In this document: piece by piece, positions 27,173-35,697 of the stretch
Layout: each line of letters begins with the position of its first letter
How positions within the stretch are numbered: position 1 is the first letter of the stretch
Assembly (NCBI GenBank): GCA_020248265.1
Contig: JADCHX010000012.1
Location: 84,378-148,377 of the forward strand
Source: Rhodocyclaceae bacterium
GTDB taxonomy: Bacteria > Pseudomonadota > Gammaproteobacteria > Burkholderiales > CAIKXV01
DNA length: 64,000 bases
Direction of reading: 5' to 3'
Made by a program: the position numbers and the translations under genes
Notes under the pieces: model-generated
What the model was told of the DNA's origin: nothing
Databases searched by the model: none
What the model saw: only the letters and a program-made list of their open reading frames with translations

Positions 27173-27327
27173 CCACGGGAGTGATCGTACACCTGCGCGG
27201 TCGATCGCTGTCGTCGACGCCATCGACTCGGCAGGGCGTGGTACAGCGCTGGAGACAGGCCGGAGCAACAAGGATCGAGCGCGCGCCTGATCACGGAGGG
27301 TGCGGGAGATTCCTTCGTGACGTACCC

Positions 27328-28431
27328 TCACGCCGCTGCGCCGTACAGCCTGCCGGCGGTGTCGGCCGCGTATTCGCCGGCCTCGTTCCCCATGAACGCG
27401 CCTTCGGACAACCATTCGGAGGTGGCGCGGTACAACAGGTGCCTGGCCCGCTCGAACTGCATGAAGTGCGAGCAGCCGGCGACGCGCACGAACATCCGCT
27501 GCGGCGCCGCCAGCGCATGCCAGGACTCCAGCCGCCGCGCGTAGTTGTCGTGTTCACCCAGCAGATACAGCGTCGGCGCCGAGATGCGTGCGAGGCTTGA
27601 CCGCCAGCCGAAGTTCATTCGGTTCGGCGCACGCATGATCCCGAGACCCTCGCGCCCCCAGCCCGCGCCGATCTCATCGATCGCCATGAGTTCGCGCCAG
27701 AAGGCATCGCAAACGGCCGGGTCCTCGATCTGCCCGTCATCGTGCACGTGGTCGCGCCAGCGCCGGTCGAGCAGGAACTCCCGGGTCTGCAGCAGCGTCG
27801 GTGATCCCGCTTCGGGCATGGTGGCTGGCGGATCCTCGCGATCGAAGAACTGCGACGGCCCGTACAGCAGTATGCGCCCGACCTTGTCAGGGTGCAGCGC
27901 TGCATAGCCACCGGCTCGAGGCGCCCCTGTCGACCATCCGACGAGGTGTACACGCGCTACGCCGCGCAGGTCGCGGATGAAGTCGACGATCGTCTCGATC
28001 TCGTCCCATTCGGTGCGGCTCGACACCAGCTTGAACGGGTAGCGGGGCGCCTGCGGCCCTGACAGTACATGCGGGACCAGGTGCGGTTGGAAGGATGCGT
28101 CCACGTTGACCGGATCGTCCATCCTTGGCCGCGGCGACGGTGCATAGCCAGTATGCGAGAACGTGAAAACATCGAAGCCCGCGCGCGCCATCTGCTCCAT
28201 GAAGCTGTAGTCGCGATAGCGCAGGTCGTAGGCGACGATCGACGGGGCGAAGCCGCCATGCAGCATCAGGATGACCGGTCGGGACGCATCGCCGCCACTG
28301 CCGGACGCCAGAAGCCGCTCGCGCAGGAACAGCCCCACTGTCTGTCCCCGGTTCGCTGCGACCGTGGACACATGAGGCACGAAGCGGTCGATGCAAAGGA
28401 CTTCGCCGGTGGCGACAGTGGAGATGGACAT
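27328..28431 (-). CDS. Alpha/beta hydrolase
   Basis: A 367-residue alpha/beta hydrolase. The oxyanion region is ILMLHGGFAPS and the nucleophile elbow is VGWSTGA; the likely catalytic Asp and His are in LLGEHDNYARR and VAGCSHFMQF near the end. ATG 28431 is chosen; upstream in-frame ATGs would add residues without protein character. It is followed convergently by the sensor-CheW gene, 155 bases away, and lies 123 bases downstream of a quinone oxidoreductase gene on the same strand. Substrate unknown. Confidence 0.83.
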   Translation of the reverse strand: MSISTVATGEVLCIDRFVPHVSTVAANRGQTVGLFLRERLLASGSGGDASRPVILMLHGGFAPSIVAYDLRYRDYSFMEQMARAGFDVFTFSHTGYAPSPRPRMDDPVNVDASFQPHLVPHVLSGPQAPRYPFKLVSSRTEWDEIETIVDFIRDLRGVARVHLVGWSTGAPRAGGYAALHPDKVGRILLYGPSQFFDREDPPATMPEAGSPTLLQTREFLLDRRWRDHVHDDGQIEDPAVCDAFWRELMAIDEIGAGWGREGLGIMRAPNRMNFGWRSSLARISAPTLYLLGEHDNYARRLESWHALAAPQRMFVRVAGCSHFMQFERARHLLYRATSEWLSEGAFMGNEAGEYAADTAGRLYGAAA

Positions 28432-28554
28432 GGAGCTGGGAACGCCAGAGAGAAAGTTGGTAGGGCCGGGCGCCGATCGGAACACGCGCCGCCCAGTCGA
28501 GCGCATCGGCGCAGCCGACACTACGCCATCCGGAGAAATCTCCTGGCGGGAGGT

Positions 28555-29478
28555 TCAGCGAACCTGCAGGACGAGTTTGCCGCGGAAATGCCGGCCCCGG
28601 CTGACGGTATTGGCGCGCGTGGCCTCGGCCAGCGGAAACACGGTGATCTCCGGCACCCGCACCGCACCCGCTGACAACAGCGCGGAGATGCGCTCGAGAT
28701 GGGGCCGGTCGCGCCCGACCGCCGGACGCAGCCCGGTGACATCCGTGCGGGACGTCGGCGGCGGCTTCGGGCCCGAGGCGATGAACGCCGCCCGCCCGCC
28801 AGGCCGGAGCACGAGGTAGGAGCGGCTGGCGACGTCGCCGCCAACCGTATCGAACACGGCGTCCACGCCGGACACCACTTGCGCGAAATCATCCCGGTTG
28901 TAATCGATCACCGTTTCGGCACCGAGGCTGCGCACATAGTCGACGTTCGCCGCACTCGTCGTGCTGATCACCCGGCAACCCGCGTGCCGGGCCACCTGGA
29001 TCGCGAAACTGGCGACACCGCCAGCGCCGCCCTGCACCAGTACCGTCTCGCCCGCCCGGACCTGCAGGGTGTCTTCCACGGCGCACAGCGCTGTCAGCCC
29101 GATCAGAGCCACCGAGGCTGCTTCGATATGGGACAGGGCGGCCGGCTTGCGGGCGAGCAGCGACGCCCTGATCGCCACCTTCTGCGCGTAGGCTGCCTCG
29201 ATGCCCACGTCGCAGACACCGAACACCTCGTCGCCAACCTGGAAATCGGTGACGCCGTCGCCGAGCGCGCTGATCACGCCGGAGAAATCACGGCCTGGCG
29301 CGTACGGAAAGAAGGCGACCGGTCCGTAGGAACCCGCAATCACCCGCCAGTCGGCGCCGTTCACGCTCGCTGCGTGGACCTCGACCAGCACCTCGCCCGG
29401 CTTCACGACGGGATCGGGATAGTCACCGAACTCGAGCACTTCAGGCCCGCCATGCTGGCGGAAAAACGCTGCTTTCAT
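28555..29478 (-). CDS. Quinone oxidoreductase-type MDR protein
   Basis: A 307-residue medium-chain reductase of the zeta-crystallin/quinone oxidoreductase type: HGGPEVLEFGDYPDPVVKPGEVLV at the N-terminus, a cofactor-binding GGAGGVASFAIQ motif, and no zinc-ligand cysteines, so it should use NADPH without zinc. It is divergent from the ModA-like gene across about 110 bases and precedes the hydrolase gene. Substrate unknown. Confidence 0.88.
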   Translation of the reverse strand: MKAAFFRQHGGPEVLEFGDYPDPVVKPGEVLVEVHAASVNGADWRVIAGSYGPVAFFPYAPGRDFSGVISALGDGVTDFQVGDEVFGVCDVGIEAAYAQKVAIRASLLARKPAALSHIEAASVALIGLTALCAVEDTLQVRAGETVLVQGGAGGVASFAIQVARHAGCRVISTTSAANVDYVRSLGAETVIDYNRDDFAQVVSGVDAVFDTVGGDVASRSYLVLRPGGRAAFIASGPKPPPTSRTDVTGLRPAVGRDRPHLERISALLSAGAVRVPEITVFPLAEATRANTVSRGRHFRGKLVLQVR

Positions 29479-29575
29479 GGATCGTCCCTGCTCTGCAGAT
29501 GTGTAAAGGTCGCTCGGTGAACGATAACCGGAAAGCGTGCCGACCGCAGCACGCCGCACCCGAACAGCGACGACC

Positions 29576-29584
29576 TGCGATAAT
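29576..29584 (+). promoter_or_regulatory. Extended -10 promoter giving a leaderless start
   Basis: TGCGATAAT fits the extended -10 pattern (TGn followed by a -10-like hexamer). The expected transcription start, about seven bases after the hexamer, falls on the ATG at 29590. No Shine-Dalgarno sequence precedes that ATG. Confidence 0.4.
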
Positions 29585-29589
29585 CGGCT

Positions 29590-30279
29590 ATGGCAATCCT
29601 GACCGTCCTGCAGTCGATCGCGTTCCGCGAGGCCTTTCTGGAACTCGCCGGGCAGTTCCACCGCGCCAGTGGCCACACGACACGCGCGGTGTTCGACGGC
29701 GGACTCAACGTTTCCGCGCGCATCGCAGCCGGCGAACGGGTCGATGCAGTCGTCATGTCCGCCGATGCGATAGACGAGATGGCCCGCGGCGGACACATCG
29801 CGCCGGGCGGGCGTATCGACCTCGCGATTTCGCCGATCGGGTGCGCGGTACGAGCGGGTGCTGCCTGTCCGATGCTAGAGACCGAGGCTGATTTCATCAG
29901 CCTGCTCCGTGCGTCGCGGTCGATTGCCTATTCGACCGGCCCGAGCGGCGTACATCTCATCAAGGTCCTCGACCGTCTCGGACTGTCCGGCGAACTCGCG
30001 GCACGCCTGCGGCAGGTGCGCGGCGAGCCTGCCGGTGCAGCGGTCGCGCGCGGCGAGTGCGACCTGGCCTTTCAGCAGATGAGCGAGTTGCTGCCGGTGC
30101 CCGGGATCGACATCGCAGGCCTGCTGCCCGAGACTGTGCAGAAGACGACCCTGTTCTCGATCGGCCTGCATGCCGCGGCCCCGGAACCGGACGCCACGCG
30201 CGCGCTGATGCGTTTCCTCGCCTCGCCCGAGGCTGCACCGGTGATCCGCGCGAAGGGCATGCAGCCGCTCGCGGGCTGA
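29590..30279 (+). CDS. ModA-like substrate-binding protein without signal peptide
   Basis: A 229-residue protein resembling ModA-type extracellular binding proteins: FREAFLELAGQFHRASGH, DAVVMSADAIDEMARGG, IAYSTGPSGVHLIK, and a typical C-terminal ALMRFLASPEAAPVIRAKGM. No signal peptide is visible in the chosen frame, which is odd for a periplasmic protein and suggests a cytosolic ligand-binding role. It is convergent with the PhnE-like genes, with a hairpin between them. Confidence 0.78.
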   Translation: MAILTVLQSIAFREAFLELAGQFHRASGHTTRAVFDGGLNVSARIAAGERVDAVVMSADAIDEMARGGHIAPGGRIDLAISPIGCAVRAGAACPMLETEADFISLLRASRSIAYSTGPSGVHLIKVLDRLGLSGELAARLRQVRGEPAGAAVARGECDLAFQQMSELLPVPGIDIAGLLPETVQKTTLFSIGLHAAAPEPDATRALMRFLASPEAAPVIRAKGMQPLAG

Positions 30280-30318
30280 ACCGGGCACGAAGTGTGTCGC
30301 CAGGGTGCCCGCAGCCCG
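30272..30318. terminator. Hairpin between convergent ModA-like and phnE-like genes
   Basis: CGGGCTG (30272-30278) pairs with CAGCCCG (30312-30318), and CGGGCAC (30282-30288) pairs with GTGCCCG (30305-30311), giving a long stem with a small bulge and a 16-base loop. It overlaps the stop of the ModA-like gene and lies just before the end of the PhnE gene. There is no T-run, so it may be a bidirectional stem terminator that is not strictly intrinsic. Confidence 0.5.
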
Positions 30319-30322
30319 GCAC

Positions 30323-31120
30323 TCAGCGCATCATCGCCCGCCGGGCGAAGTAGGAGAGCAGGTCGACCAGCACGACCAGACCTACCATGGCCACCAGTAC
30401 AGAACCGGTCTCGCTCATCTGGAACAACCCCATGTGGAACGCGAGCATCTGCCCGAGTCCGCCGGCGCCCACGACGCCCAGCACCGCCGCCGCGCGGATG
30501 TTGTTCTCCCAGCGATAGAGCGTGTAGGACATCACCTGGGGCAGCACCGCTGGCAGGATCGCGTACAGGAACACCCGGCCGCCGGGCACCCCCTGTACGC
30601 GCAGCGCGTCGGCCGGCTCGCGCGGGGCGTTCTCGATGGCCTCGGCAAACAGCCGGCCCAGCACACCCGTGGTATGGAAGGCAAGGGCCAGCGTACCGGA
30701 CAGCGGACCAAGGCCGGCTGCGATCAGCAACAGCGCGGCCCAGGCCAGTTCGGGGATCGAGCGCAGCACATTGAGCAGCAGGCGGGTCGGCCCGCGCGCG
30801 ATGCTTCGCCGGCCATCCGGCGCCCGGCTTGCCGGCAACGCGAGCGCGAGGCCCCCGGCCACGGCCAGCAGAGTGCCCAGTGCCGACATGGCGAGCGTCT
30901 CGACGCTGGCGATCGCGACGCGCCGAAGAAATTCCGGATCGGTCGATGGCGACGCGAGTTCACCCAGGAAACGTCCCATGCGCGCGGCTGCATCGGCCGA
31001 CAGGAAGACGCCCCACTTGAGGTCGAGCGTGGCGAAACTGGCGACCACGAGCACGGCGATGCCGGCGACGATCCAGCAGGCCGTGCAGCGCGCATGCACC
31101 AGCGGCGGTGCCGGAATCAT
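30323..31120 (-). CDS. phnE: PhnE-like ABC permease (second)
   Basis: A 265-residue integral membrane permease with about six hydrophobic segments and the cytoplasmic coupling motif AAAVLGVVGAGGLGQML. It belongs to the PhnE branch of binding-protein-dependent transport components. Its ATG overlaps the stop of the upstream permease gene as ATGA (31117-31120). With the first permease it forms the membrane channel of the PhnD-PhnC-PhnE-PhnE importer. The N-terminal residues before the first helix are short and variable. Confidence 0.9.
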   Translation of the reverse strand: MIPAPPLVHARCTACWIVAGIAVLVVASFATLDLKWGVFLSADAAARMGRFLGELASPSTDPEFLRRVAIASVETLAMSALGTLLAVAGGLALALPASRAPDGRRSIARGPTRLLLNVLRSIPELAWAALLLIAAGLGPLSGTLALAFHTTGVLGRLFAEAIENAPREPADALRVQGVPGGRVFLYAILPAVLPQVMSYTLYRWENNIRAAAVLGVVGAGGLGQMLAFHMGLFQMSETGSVLVAMVGLVVLVDLLSYFARRAMMR

Positions 31121-31953
31121 CCGAGCACCCGGCGCAGTTGGCCGCTGGCCCAGTCGGCGACCCAGACCAGCGCGACGAAAACCAGCAGGATCGTGCTCAC
31201 CTCGGCGCCATTGAACATCTTCAGCGAGGTGATCAACTGCTGCCCCAGACCGCCCGCGCCGACGAAGCCGAGCACCGCCGACGACCGGATCGCACACTCC
31301 CAGCGATACACGGTGTAACTGGTGAGCTCGGCAGCATTGGTCGGCAGCAGCCCATACAGAAATGCGCCGGTGCGGCTGGACCCGTTGCGCAGCAGCGTTG
31401 TGGTGGCATGCGCATCGCCGCTCTCGAGGATCTCCGCGTACACCTTGCCGAGCATGCCGGCGTAGGTAAGCGCGATCGCAAGCACCCCGGCAGTCGGCCC
31501 GAGGCCGACCACGCGGACGAAGACCAGCGCCCACACCAGTTCCGGCACGCTGCGCAGAACGATCAGCAGCCAGCGGATCGCCTGCCGCATCATGAAAGGC
31601 AGCGCATGCATCCGGCCCGGAAGGGCGGACACCGAAAGCACGGCGGTCGAGGCCAGCGTCATCGGGATCGCCAGCGCCAGCGCGAGCACCATGCCGCAGG
31701 TGGCGATCGCGACGGTACGCCACGCCTCGTAGGCGACCATCTTCAGGAAGGCTGCGTCCGAATGCGGGGGAAAGAAGTCTGACAGGAACCGCACGGTCGA
31801 GCGCAGGCTCTCCGGCTCGAACAGGATCCACGGGCGGAACTCGGTCGCCCACAGCATCGGCACCAGCAGTGCCACGCCGGCGAGCGTCCAGAACACCCGC
31901 CCGCTCCACGCCGGGTCGCGCAACGAGGGTGCCACCCCTTCGCCTGCCATCAA
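31117..31953 (-). CDS. phnE: PhnE-like ABC permease (first)
   Basis: A 278-residue permease with the same plan as its neighbour and coupling motif SSAVLGFVGAGGLGQQL. The two permeases are separate genes, so the channel is probably a heterodimer. Its start overlaps the PhnC stop (31950-31953), a tightly coupled arrangement. The operon order is phnD, phnC, phnE, phnE. Confidence 0.9.
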   Translation of the reverse strand: MMAGEGVAPSLRDPAWSGRVFWTLAGVALLVPMLWATEFRPWILFEPESLRSTVRFLSDFFPPHSDAAFLKMVAYEAWRTVAIATCGMVLALALAIPMTLASTAVLSVSALPGRMHALPFMMRQAIRWLLIVLRSVPELVWALVFVRVVGLGPTAGVLAIALTYAGMLGKVYAEILESGDAHATTTLLRNGSSRTGAFLYGLLPTNAAELTSYTVYRWECAIRSSAVLGFVGAGGLGQQLITSLKMFNGAEVSTILLVFVALVWVADWASGQLRRVLG

Positions 31954-32786
31954 CGGCAGACCATGACCGTCACCGGGCGCATGGCCGGCTCAGCCGGCAC
32001 CGGCGGCGCACCCGCAAGCTCATGTTCGAATTGCGCATACAGCCGCAGCAGGTGCTCCCGCGTCACTTCGGCCGAGGGCAGGTCGAACGCGAGTTCGCCG
32101 TTGCGCAGCCCGATGATTCGCGGAAAGGATGCGATCGCCACATCGACCTGGTGCAGGGTGGCGAGCAGGGTAACGCCGCGCAGGCGTGCTTCGCCGGTGA
32201 GAGTCTCGATCACTATCCGAGATCGCGTGGGGTCGAGCGCCGACAGTGGCTCGTCGACAAGCCACAGGCCGGCAGGCGCCAGCAGCGCGCGCGCCAGCCC
32301 GACGCGCTGGCGCTCGCCACCAGACAGGCGATCGACGCGCGTCCACAGCTTGTCCGACAGGTCGAAGCGAGCGAGCGCGGCATGCGCCTGTGCCACCCCC
32401 ACGGGATACACAAGGGAACGCAGGCTCGACCACAGCGACAGGACCGGCAGCCGCGCGGCCAACACCGCGGTCACCGTCCGCTGGCGCGGCGGCAGCGGCG
32501 GCACCTGCGGTGCGAGGAAGAGCTTCCCGCGCAGGCGCTGCAACTGGCGCACCGGCAGCGACCAGGGGTCCACGGCATCCAGGCGAAGCCGGCCCGAAGA
32601 AGGACGCAGTGCACAGGCGACCGCATGCAGCAGTGTCGTCTTGCCCGCCCCCGACGGGCCGATCACCGCGACCTGCTCGCCAGCCTCGATTTTCAGCGAC
32701 AGCGGACGCAGCGCTGCGGGTACCTGTGCGGACGCCGCAGGATGCCGGACTTCGAGCCCGTCGAGCGTCACTGCCAGCCCGGCCAT
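31950..32786 (-). CDS. phnC: PhnC-like ABC transporter ATPase
   Basis: A 278-residue nucleotide-binding subunit with all ABC motifs: Walker A GPSGAGKTT, signature LSGGERQR, Walker B LWLVDEPLSALD, and switch histidine in LLATLHQVD. It energises the importer formed with the two PhnE-like permeases. ATG 32786 gives the normal start; it is 16 bases after the PhnD-like stop. Members of this group transport phosphonates, phosphite, phosphate or selenate; the ATPase alone cannot tell which. Confidence 0.92.
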   Translation of the reverse strand: MAGLAVTLDGLEVRHPAASAQVPAALRPLSLKIEAGEQVAVIGPSGAGKTTLLHAVACALRPSSGRLRLDAVDPWSLPVRQLQRLRGKLFLAPQVPPLPPRQRTVTAVLAARLPVLSLWSSLRSLVYPVGVAQAHAALARFDLSDKLWTRVDRLSGGERQRVGLARALLAPAGLWLVDEPLSALDPTRSRIVIETLTGEARLRGVTLLATLHQVDVAIASFPRIIGLRNGELAFDLPSAEVTREHLLRLYAQFEHELAGAPPVPAEPAMRPVTVMVCR

Positions 32787-32802
32787 CTCCAGATACCGCG
32801 GG

Positions 32803-33753
32803 CTACTTGATGAGACCGGCACTGCGGCCCGCCTGCTCCAGGCCCTTGTAGTTCGATGCCTGGGTCGGGATGAAGCGCGCCGCGCGCGCGAGGCCGAGGA
32901 TCTCCTTGCCTTCGGCATCGGCGGGGTTCAGCGCGAGCAGTGCCTTGGTCACCCGCTCGCGCAGCGCTACCGGCATGTCGGCATGGACCGACCAGTTGTA
33001 GTTGAAGTAGGCGGGCGTCGTGTAGAACACCTCGACCTTCGACAGGTCGACCTTCTTCTCTTCGACGAACTTGCGCCACACCGTGATGTCGAGCGCGGCG
33101 GCGTCGACGCGGCCGGTGACGACCGAGGCGATGGTCGCATCATGGGCACCCGAGTAGGCGATGCGCTTGAAGTCGCGCTCCGGGTTGAGGCCGGCCTCGA
33201 GCAGGAAGTTGCGCGGCATCAGGTGGCCTGACGTGCTCGACTGCGAGCCGAAGCTCACGTTGCGACCCTTGAGGTCGGCGAGCGACTTGATGCCCGACCC
33301 GGCCAGAGTGATGAACACCGACCGGAACTGCGAATCCTCCTCTCGCTGCGCGATCGGGATCACCTTGTCGCCGGACCGGAGCCTCGCCTGCACGAAGGTG
33401 AAGCCACCGAACCAGACCATCTCCACCTGCTTGTTGACCAGGGCCTCGACCGCCGCGGGGTAGTCGGTGACGGGCGTGAACTCGACCTTCATGCCGAGCT
33501 GACGCTCGAGGTATTTCACCAGCGGCGCGAACTTGCGCTGCTGCTCGCTCGCCGCTTCCTCCGGGATCGTGGTCACCCGGAACACGTTCTGGGCGAACGC
33601 GGTCGTGGTAGTCAGCACAAGCGCCAGCAGCCCGGCACCCGCGCCGGCAAGCACGCGCTGCACGAGGGAAATCGAGCGGCAGGTCGTACGCTCGGCAGGA
33701 CGGAAATCGAAGCTGGTCGGGCGGGCGGAAACGGTGGCGATCATCGGCAGCAT
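32803..33753 (-). CDS. phnD: PhnD-like oxyanion-binding protein
   Basis: A 316-residue periplasmic binding protein with a signal region ending AFAQ (about residue 55; a shorter start is possible). The domain reads VTTIPEEAASEQQRKFAPL, VTDYPAAVEALVNKQVEMVWFGG, SSTSGHLMP and AYSGAHDATIA. This pattern fits PhnD-type proteins and, to my memory, the group annotated as putative selenate-binding proteins, so the ligand is best left open. No C-P lyase or selenophosphate gene is in the window. It starts the importer operon and is divergent from the racemase-like gene. Confidence 0.88.
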   Translation of the reverse strand: MLPMIATVSARPTSFDFRPAERTTCRSISLVQRVLAGAGAGLLALVLTTTTAFAQNVFRVTTIPEEAASEQQRKFAPLVKYLERQLGMKVEFTPVTDYPAAVEALVNKQVEMVWFGGFTFVQARLRSGDKVIPIAQREEDSQFRSVFITLAGSGIKSLADLKGRNVSFGSQSSTSGHLMPRNFLLEAGLNPERDFKRIAYSGAHDATIASVVTGRVDAAALDITVWRKFVEEKKVDLSKVEVFYTTPAYFNYNWSVHADMPVALRERVTKALLALNPADAEGKEILGLARAARFIPTQASNYKGLEQAGRSAGLIK

Positions 33754-33877
33754 GCAGGCACCTGTGAATCAAGGATGACGGTTGGACGGGGATGGAAGAT
33801 ATGACGGAACAGGATACCGGATTCGGCCGCAGCCCTTTCGTGTTCATCGCAGGCCCGCTATCCTTCGCCGGGAACAT

Positions 33878-33893
33878 GATCGGGTATCCGATC
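33878..33893. promoter_or_regulatory. Inverted repeat before the racemase-like gene
   Basis: GATCGG (33878-33883) and CCGATC (33888-33893) are perfect arms around GTAT, 29 bases before ATG 33923. It may be an operator or an mRNA hairpin near the ribosome site. Confidence 0.3.
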
Positions 33894-33922
33894 GAGCCGG
33901 CAACACCCGGGGGGAGATGGCA

Positions 33923-34624
33923 ATGGGTTGGGATCTCAAGCTTGGCATCATCGTGCCCTCGTGGAACACAGTGATGGAATACGAGTGGCAGCGTCTGGCC
34001 GGCGAAGGCGTCTCGGTGCACTCGCAGCGCATCTGGCACCTTGCAGACACCGAAGCGGACCTCGCCTGGCTCGGAACCCAGGCGCCTGCCGCCGCCGAAC
34101 TGCTCTCGCATGCGAAAGTGAATGCGATCTGCTACGGATGCACCGCCAGCGGCTTCCTCGAATCCCCGGCCGAAGACCTGTTGCATGAAGCCGCGCTGAC
34201 TCGGACGACCGGCATCCCGACGGTTGCGTCTTCCGCCTCCATCGTGCGCGCGCTGCGCGCTGTGGGCGCGACACGCATCAGCGTCGCTTCGCCGTACGAG
34301 CCGTGGCTCAACGACCGGGTCAGGCGGCATCTCGAAGCAGCCGGGTTCACGGTGGTCGCGATGAAGGGGCTGGGCACGCAGGCTCACGGCAGCATCTCGA
34401 CCGAGACCGTACGCGCGCTGGCGCTCGATGTGGTGAGGCCCGAAACGCAGGCGATCTTCATCAGCTGCTCGAACTTCCGCACCCTCGATATCCTCGCGCA
34501 GGTCGAGCAGGCGACCGGGCTGCCGGTGATCACCAGCAACCAGGCCGCCCTATGGGGTACGCTGCGGGCGATCGGCGACCGGCGCGGGATGCCCGATGCA
34601 GGCAGGCTGTTCGCTGTTGCCTGA
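33923..34624 (+). CDS. Asp/Glu racemase-like (maleate isomerase family) enzyme
   Basis: A 233-residue enzyme of the Asp/Glu/hydantoin racemase superfamily, closest in pattern to maleate cis-trans isomerase and arylmalonate decarboxylase. Two catalytic cysteines can be read in CYGCTASGF and ISCSNFRT. The ATG at 33923 has an ideal ribosome site (GGGGGAG six bases before); the ATG at 33917 is too close to it. It opens a rightward run with a Bug receptor, a HpcH/HpaI aldolase and a quinone oxidoreductase, suggesting degradation of a small dicarboxylic acid. Confidence 0.87.
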   Translation: MGWDLKLGIIVPSWNTVMEYEWQRLAGEGVSVHSQRIWHLADTEADLAWLGTQAPAAAELLSHAKVNAICYGCTASGFLESPAEDLLHEAALTRTTGIPTVASSASIVRALRAVGATRISVASPYEPWLNDRVRRHLEAAGFTVVAMKGLGTQAHGSISTETVRALALDVVRPETQAIFISCSNFRTLDILAQVEQATGLPVITSNQAALWGTLRAIGDRRGMPDAGRLFAVA

Positions 34625-34676
34625 TCGGCGAGCCCCTCGGAATAGAGTGACCCAGGCCGCATCAGGAGGAGCAGTG

Positions 34677-35666
34677 ATGAAAAACGACACGAGTCTGCGC
34701 GGGTTCTCCGTCATGCTTGCCGCAGCGCTGCTGTGCTGCGTCACCGGCCCAGGCGCGGCGATGGCGCAGGACTATCCGACCAGACCGGTACGTATCGTCG
34801 TACCGTTCCCGGCAGGCGGCACCACGGACATCATAGGGCGCATCGTCGGGCAGCGACTGACCAAAGACTGGAAACAGCAGGTGCTGATCGACAACCGACC
34901 GGGTGGTGGCGCGAACATCGGTGCCGAGCTGGCCATGCGCGCCGCGCCCGACGGCTACACGCTGTTCATGGCATCGACCGCGCACAGCATCAACGCGACG
35001 CTGTACCCAAAACTCGCCTACGACCCGGTCAAGGACTTCAGCGCGATCTCGATGATGGCCGATACCGCGCAGGTGCTGGTCGTGCATCCGTCACTGCCGG
35101 TGAAGGACGTGCGCGGCCTCGTCGCGCTGCTGAAGCAGCGTCCGGGCGATCTCAGCTACAGTTCGGCGGGCAACGGCAGCCAGCCGCACCTGTCGGCGGA
35201 GATGTTCCGGATGCTGACCGGAACCCGCATGACCCACATCCCCTACAAGGGCGGGCCGCAGGCGATGACCGACCTGATCGCCGGTTTCGTCGCGCTGTCC
35301 TTCGCCACCGCGCCTTCGGCCGTGCCCCACGTCAAGTCCGGCAAGGTGAGGGCGCTCGGCGTCAGTTCGCTCGCGCGCATACCGGCGCTGCCGCAGGTAC
35401 CGACGATCGACGAATCCGGCCTCGCCGGTTTCGAGGCCACCAACGTCTTCGGCATGGTCGGACCGCCCGGCCTGCCGGCCGCGCTGATCGAACGCATCAA
35501 TGCCGATCTGGTCGCGGCGCTGAAAGACCCGGGCATACGGGGCGCGTTGAGCGAGCAGGGGGCCGAAGCGCGGTCCAGCACGCCCGCGGAGTATGCTGCG
35601 CTGATCCGCAACGAGGTCGCGAACTGGGGCAAGGTGGTGCGCCAGTCCGGTGCGCGGATCGACTGA
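34677..35666 (+). CDS. Bug/TctC-family periplasmic substrate receptor
   Basis: A 329-residue Bug receptor. The start follows a strong AGGAGGA and gives a signal peptide ending GAAMAQ. Motifs: YPTRPVRIVVPFPAGGTTD, DNRPGGGANIG, APDGYT and HIPYKGG. It sits between the racemase-like and HpcH/HpaI-like genes, which suggests that it binds the substrate they process. No TctA/TctB genes are adjacent. Confidence 0.93.
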   Translation: MKNDTSLRGFSVMLAAALLCCVTGPGAAMAQDYPTRPVRIVVPFPAGGTTDIIGRIVGQRLTKDWKQQVLIDNRPGGGANIGAELAMRAAPDGYTLFMASTAHSINATLYPKLAYDPVKDFSAISMMADTAQVLVVHPSLPVKDVRGLVALLKQRPGDLSYSSAGNGSQPHLSAEMFRMLTGTRMTHIPYKGGPQAMTDLIAGFVALSFATAPSAVPHVKSGKVRALGVSSLARIPALPQVPTIDESGLAGFEATNVFGMVGPPGLPAALIERINADLVAALKDPGIRGALSEQGAEARSSTPAEYAALIRNEVANWGKVVRQSGARID

Positions 35667-35697
35667 AGGCGGTGGCCGTACGCGGCACGGAGGCAGG

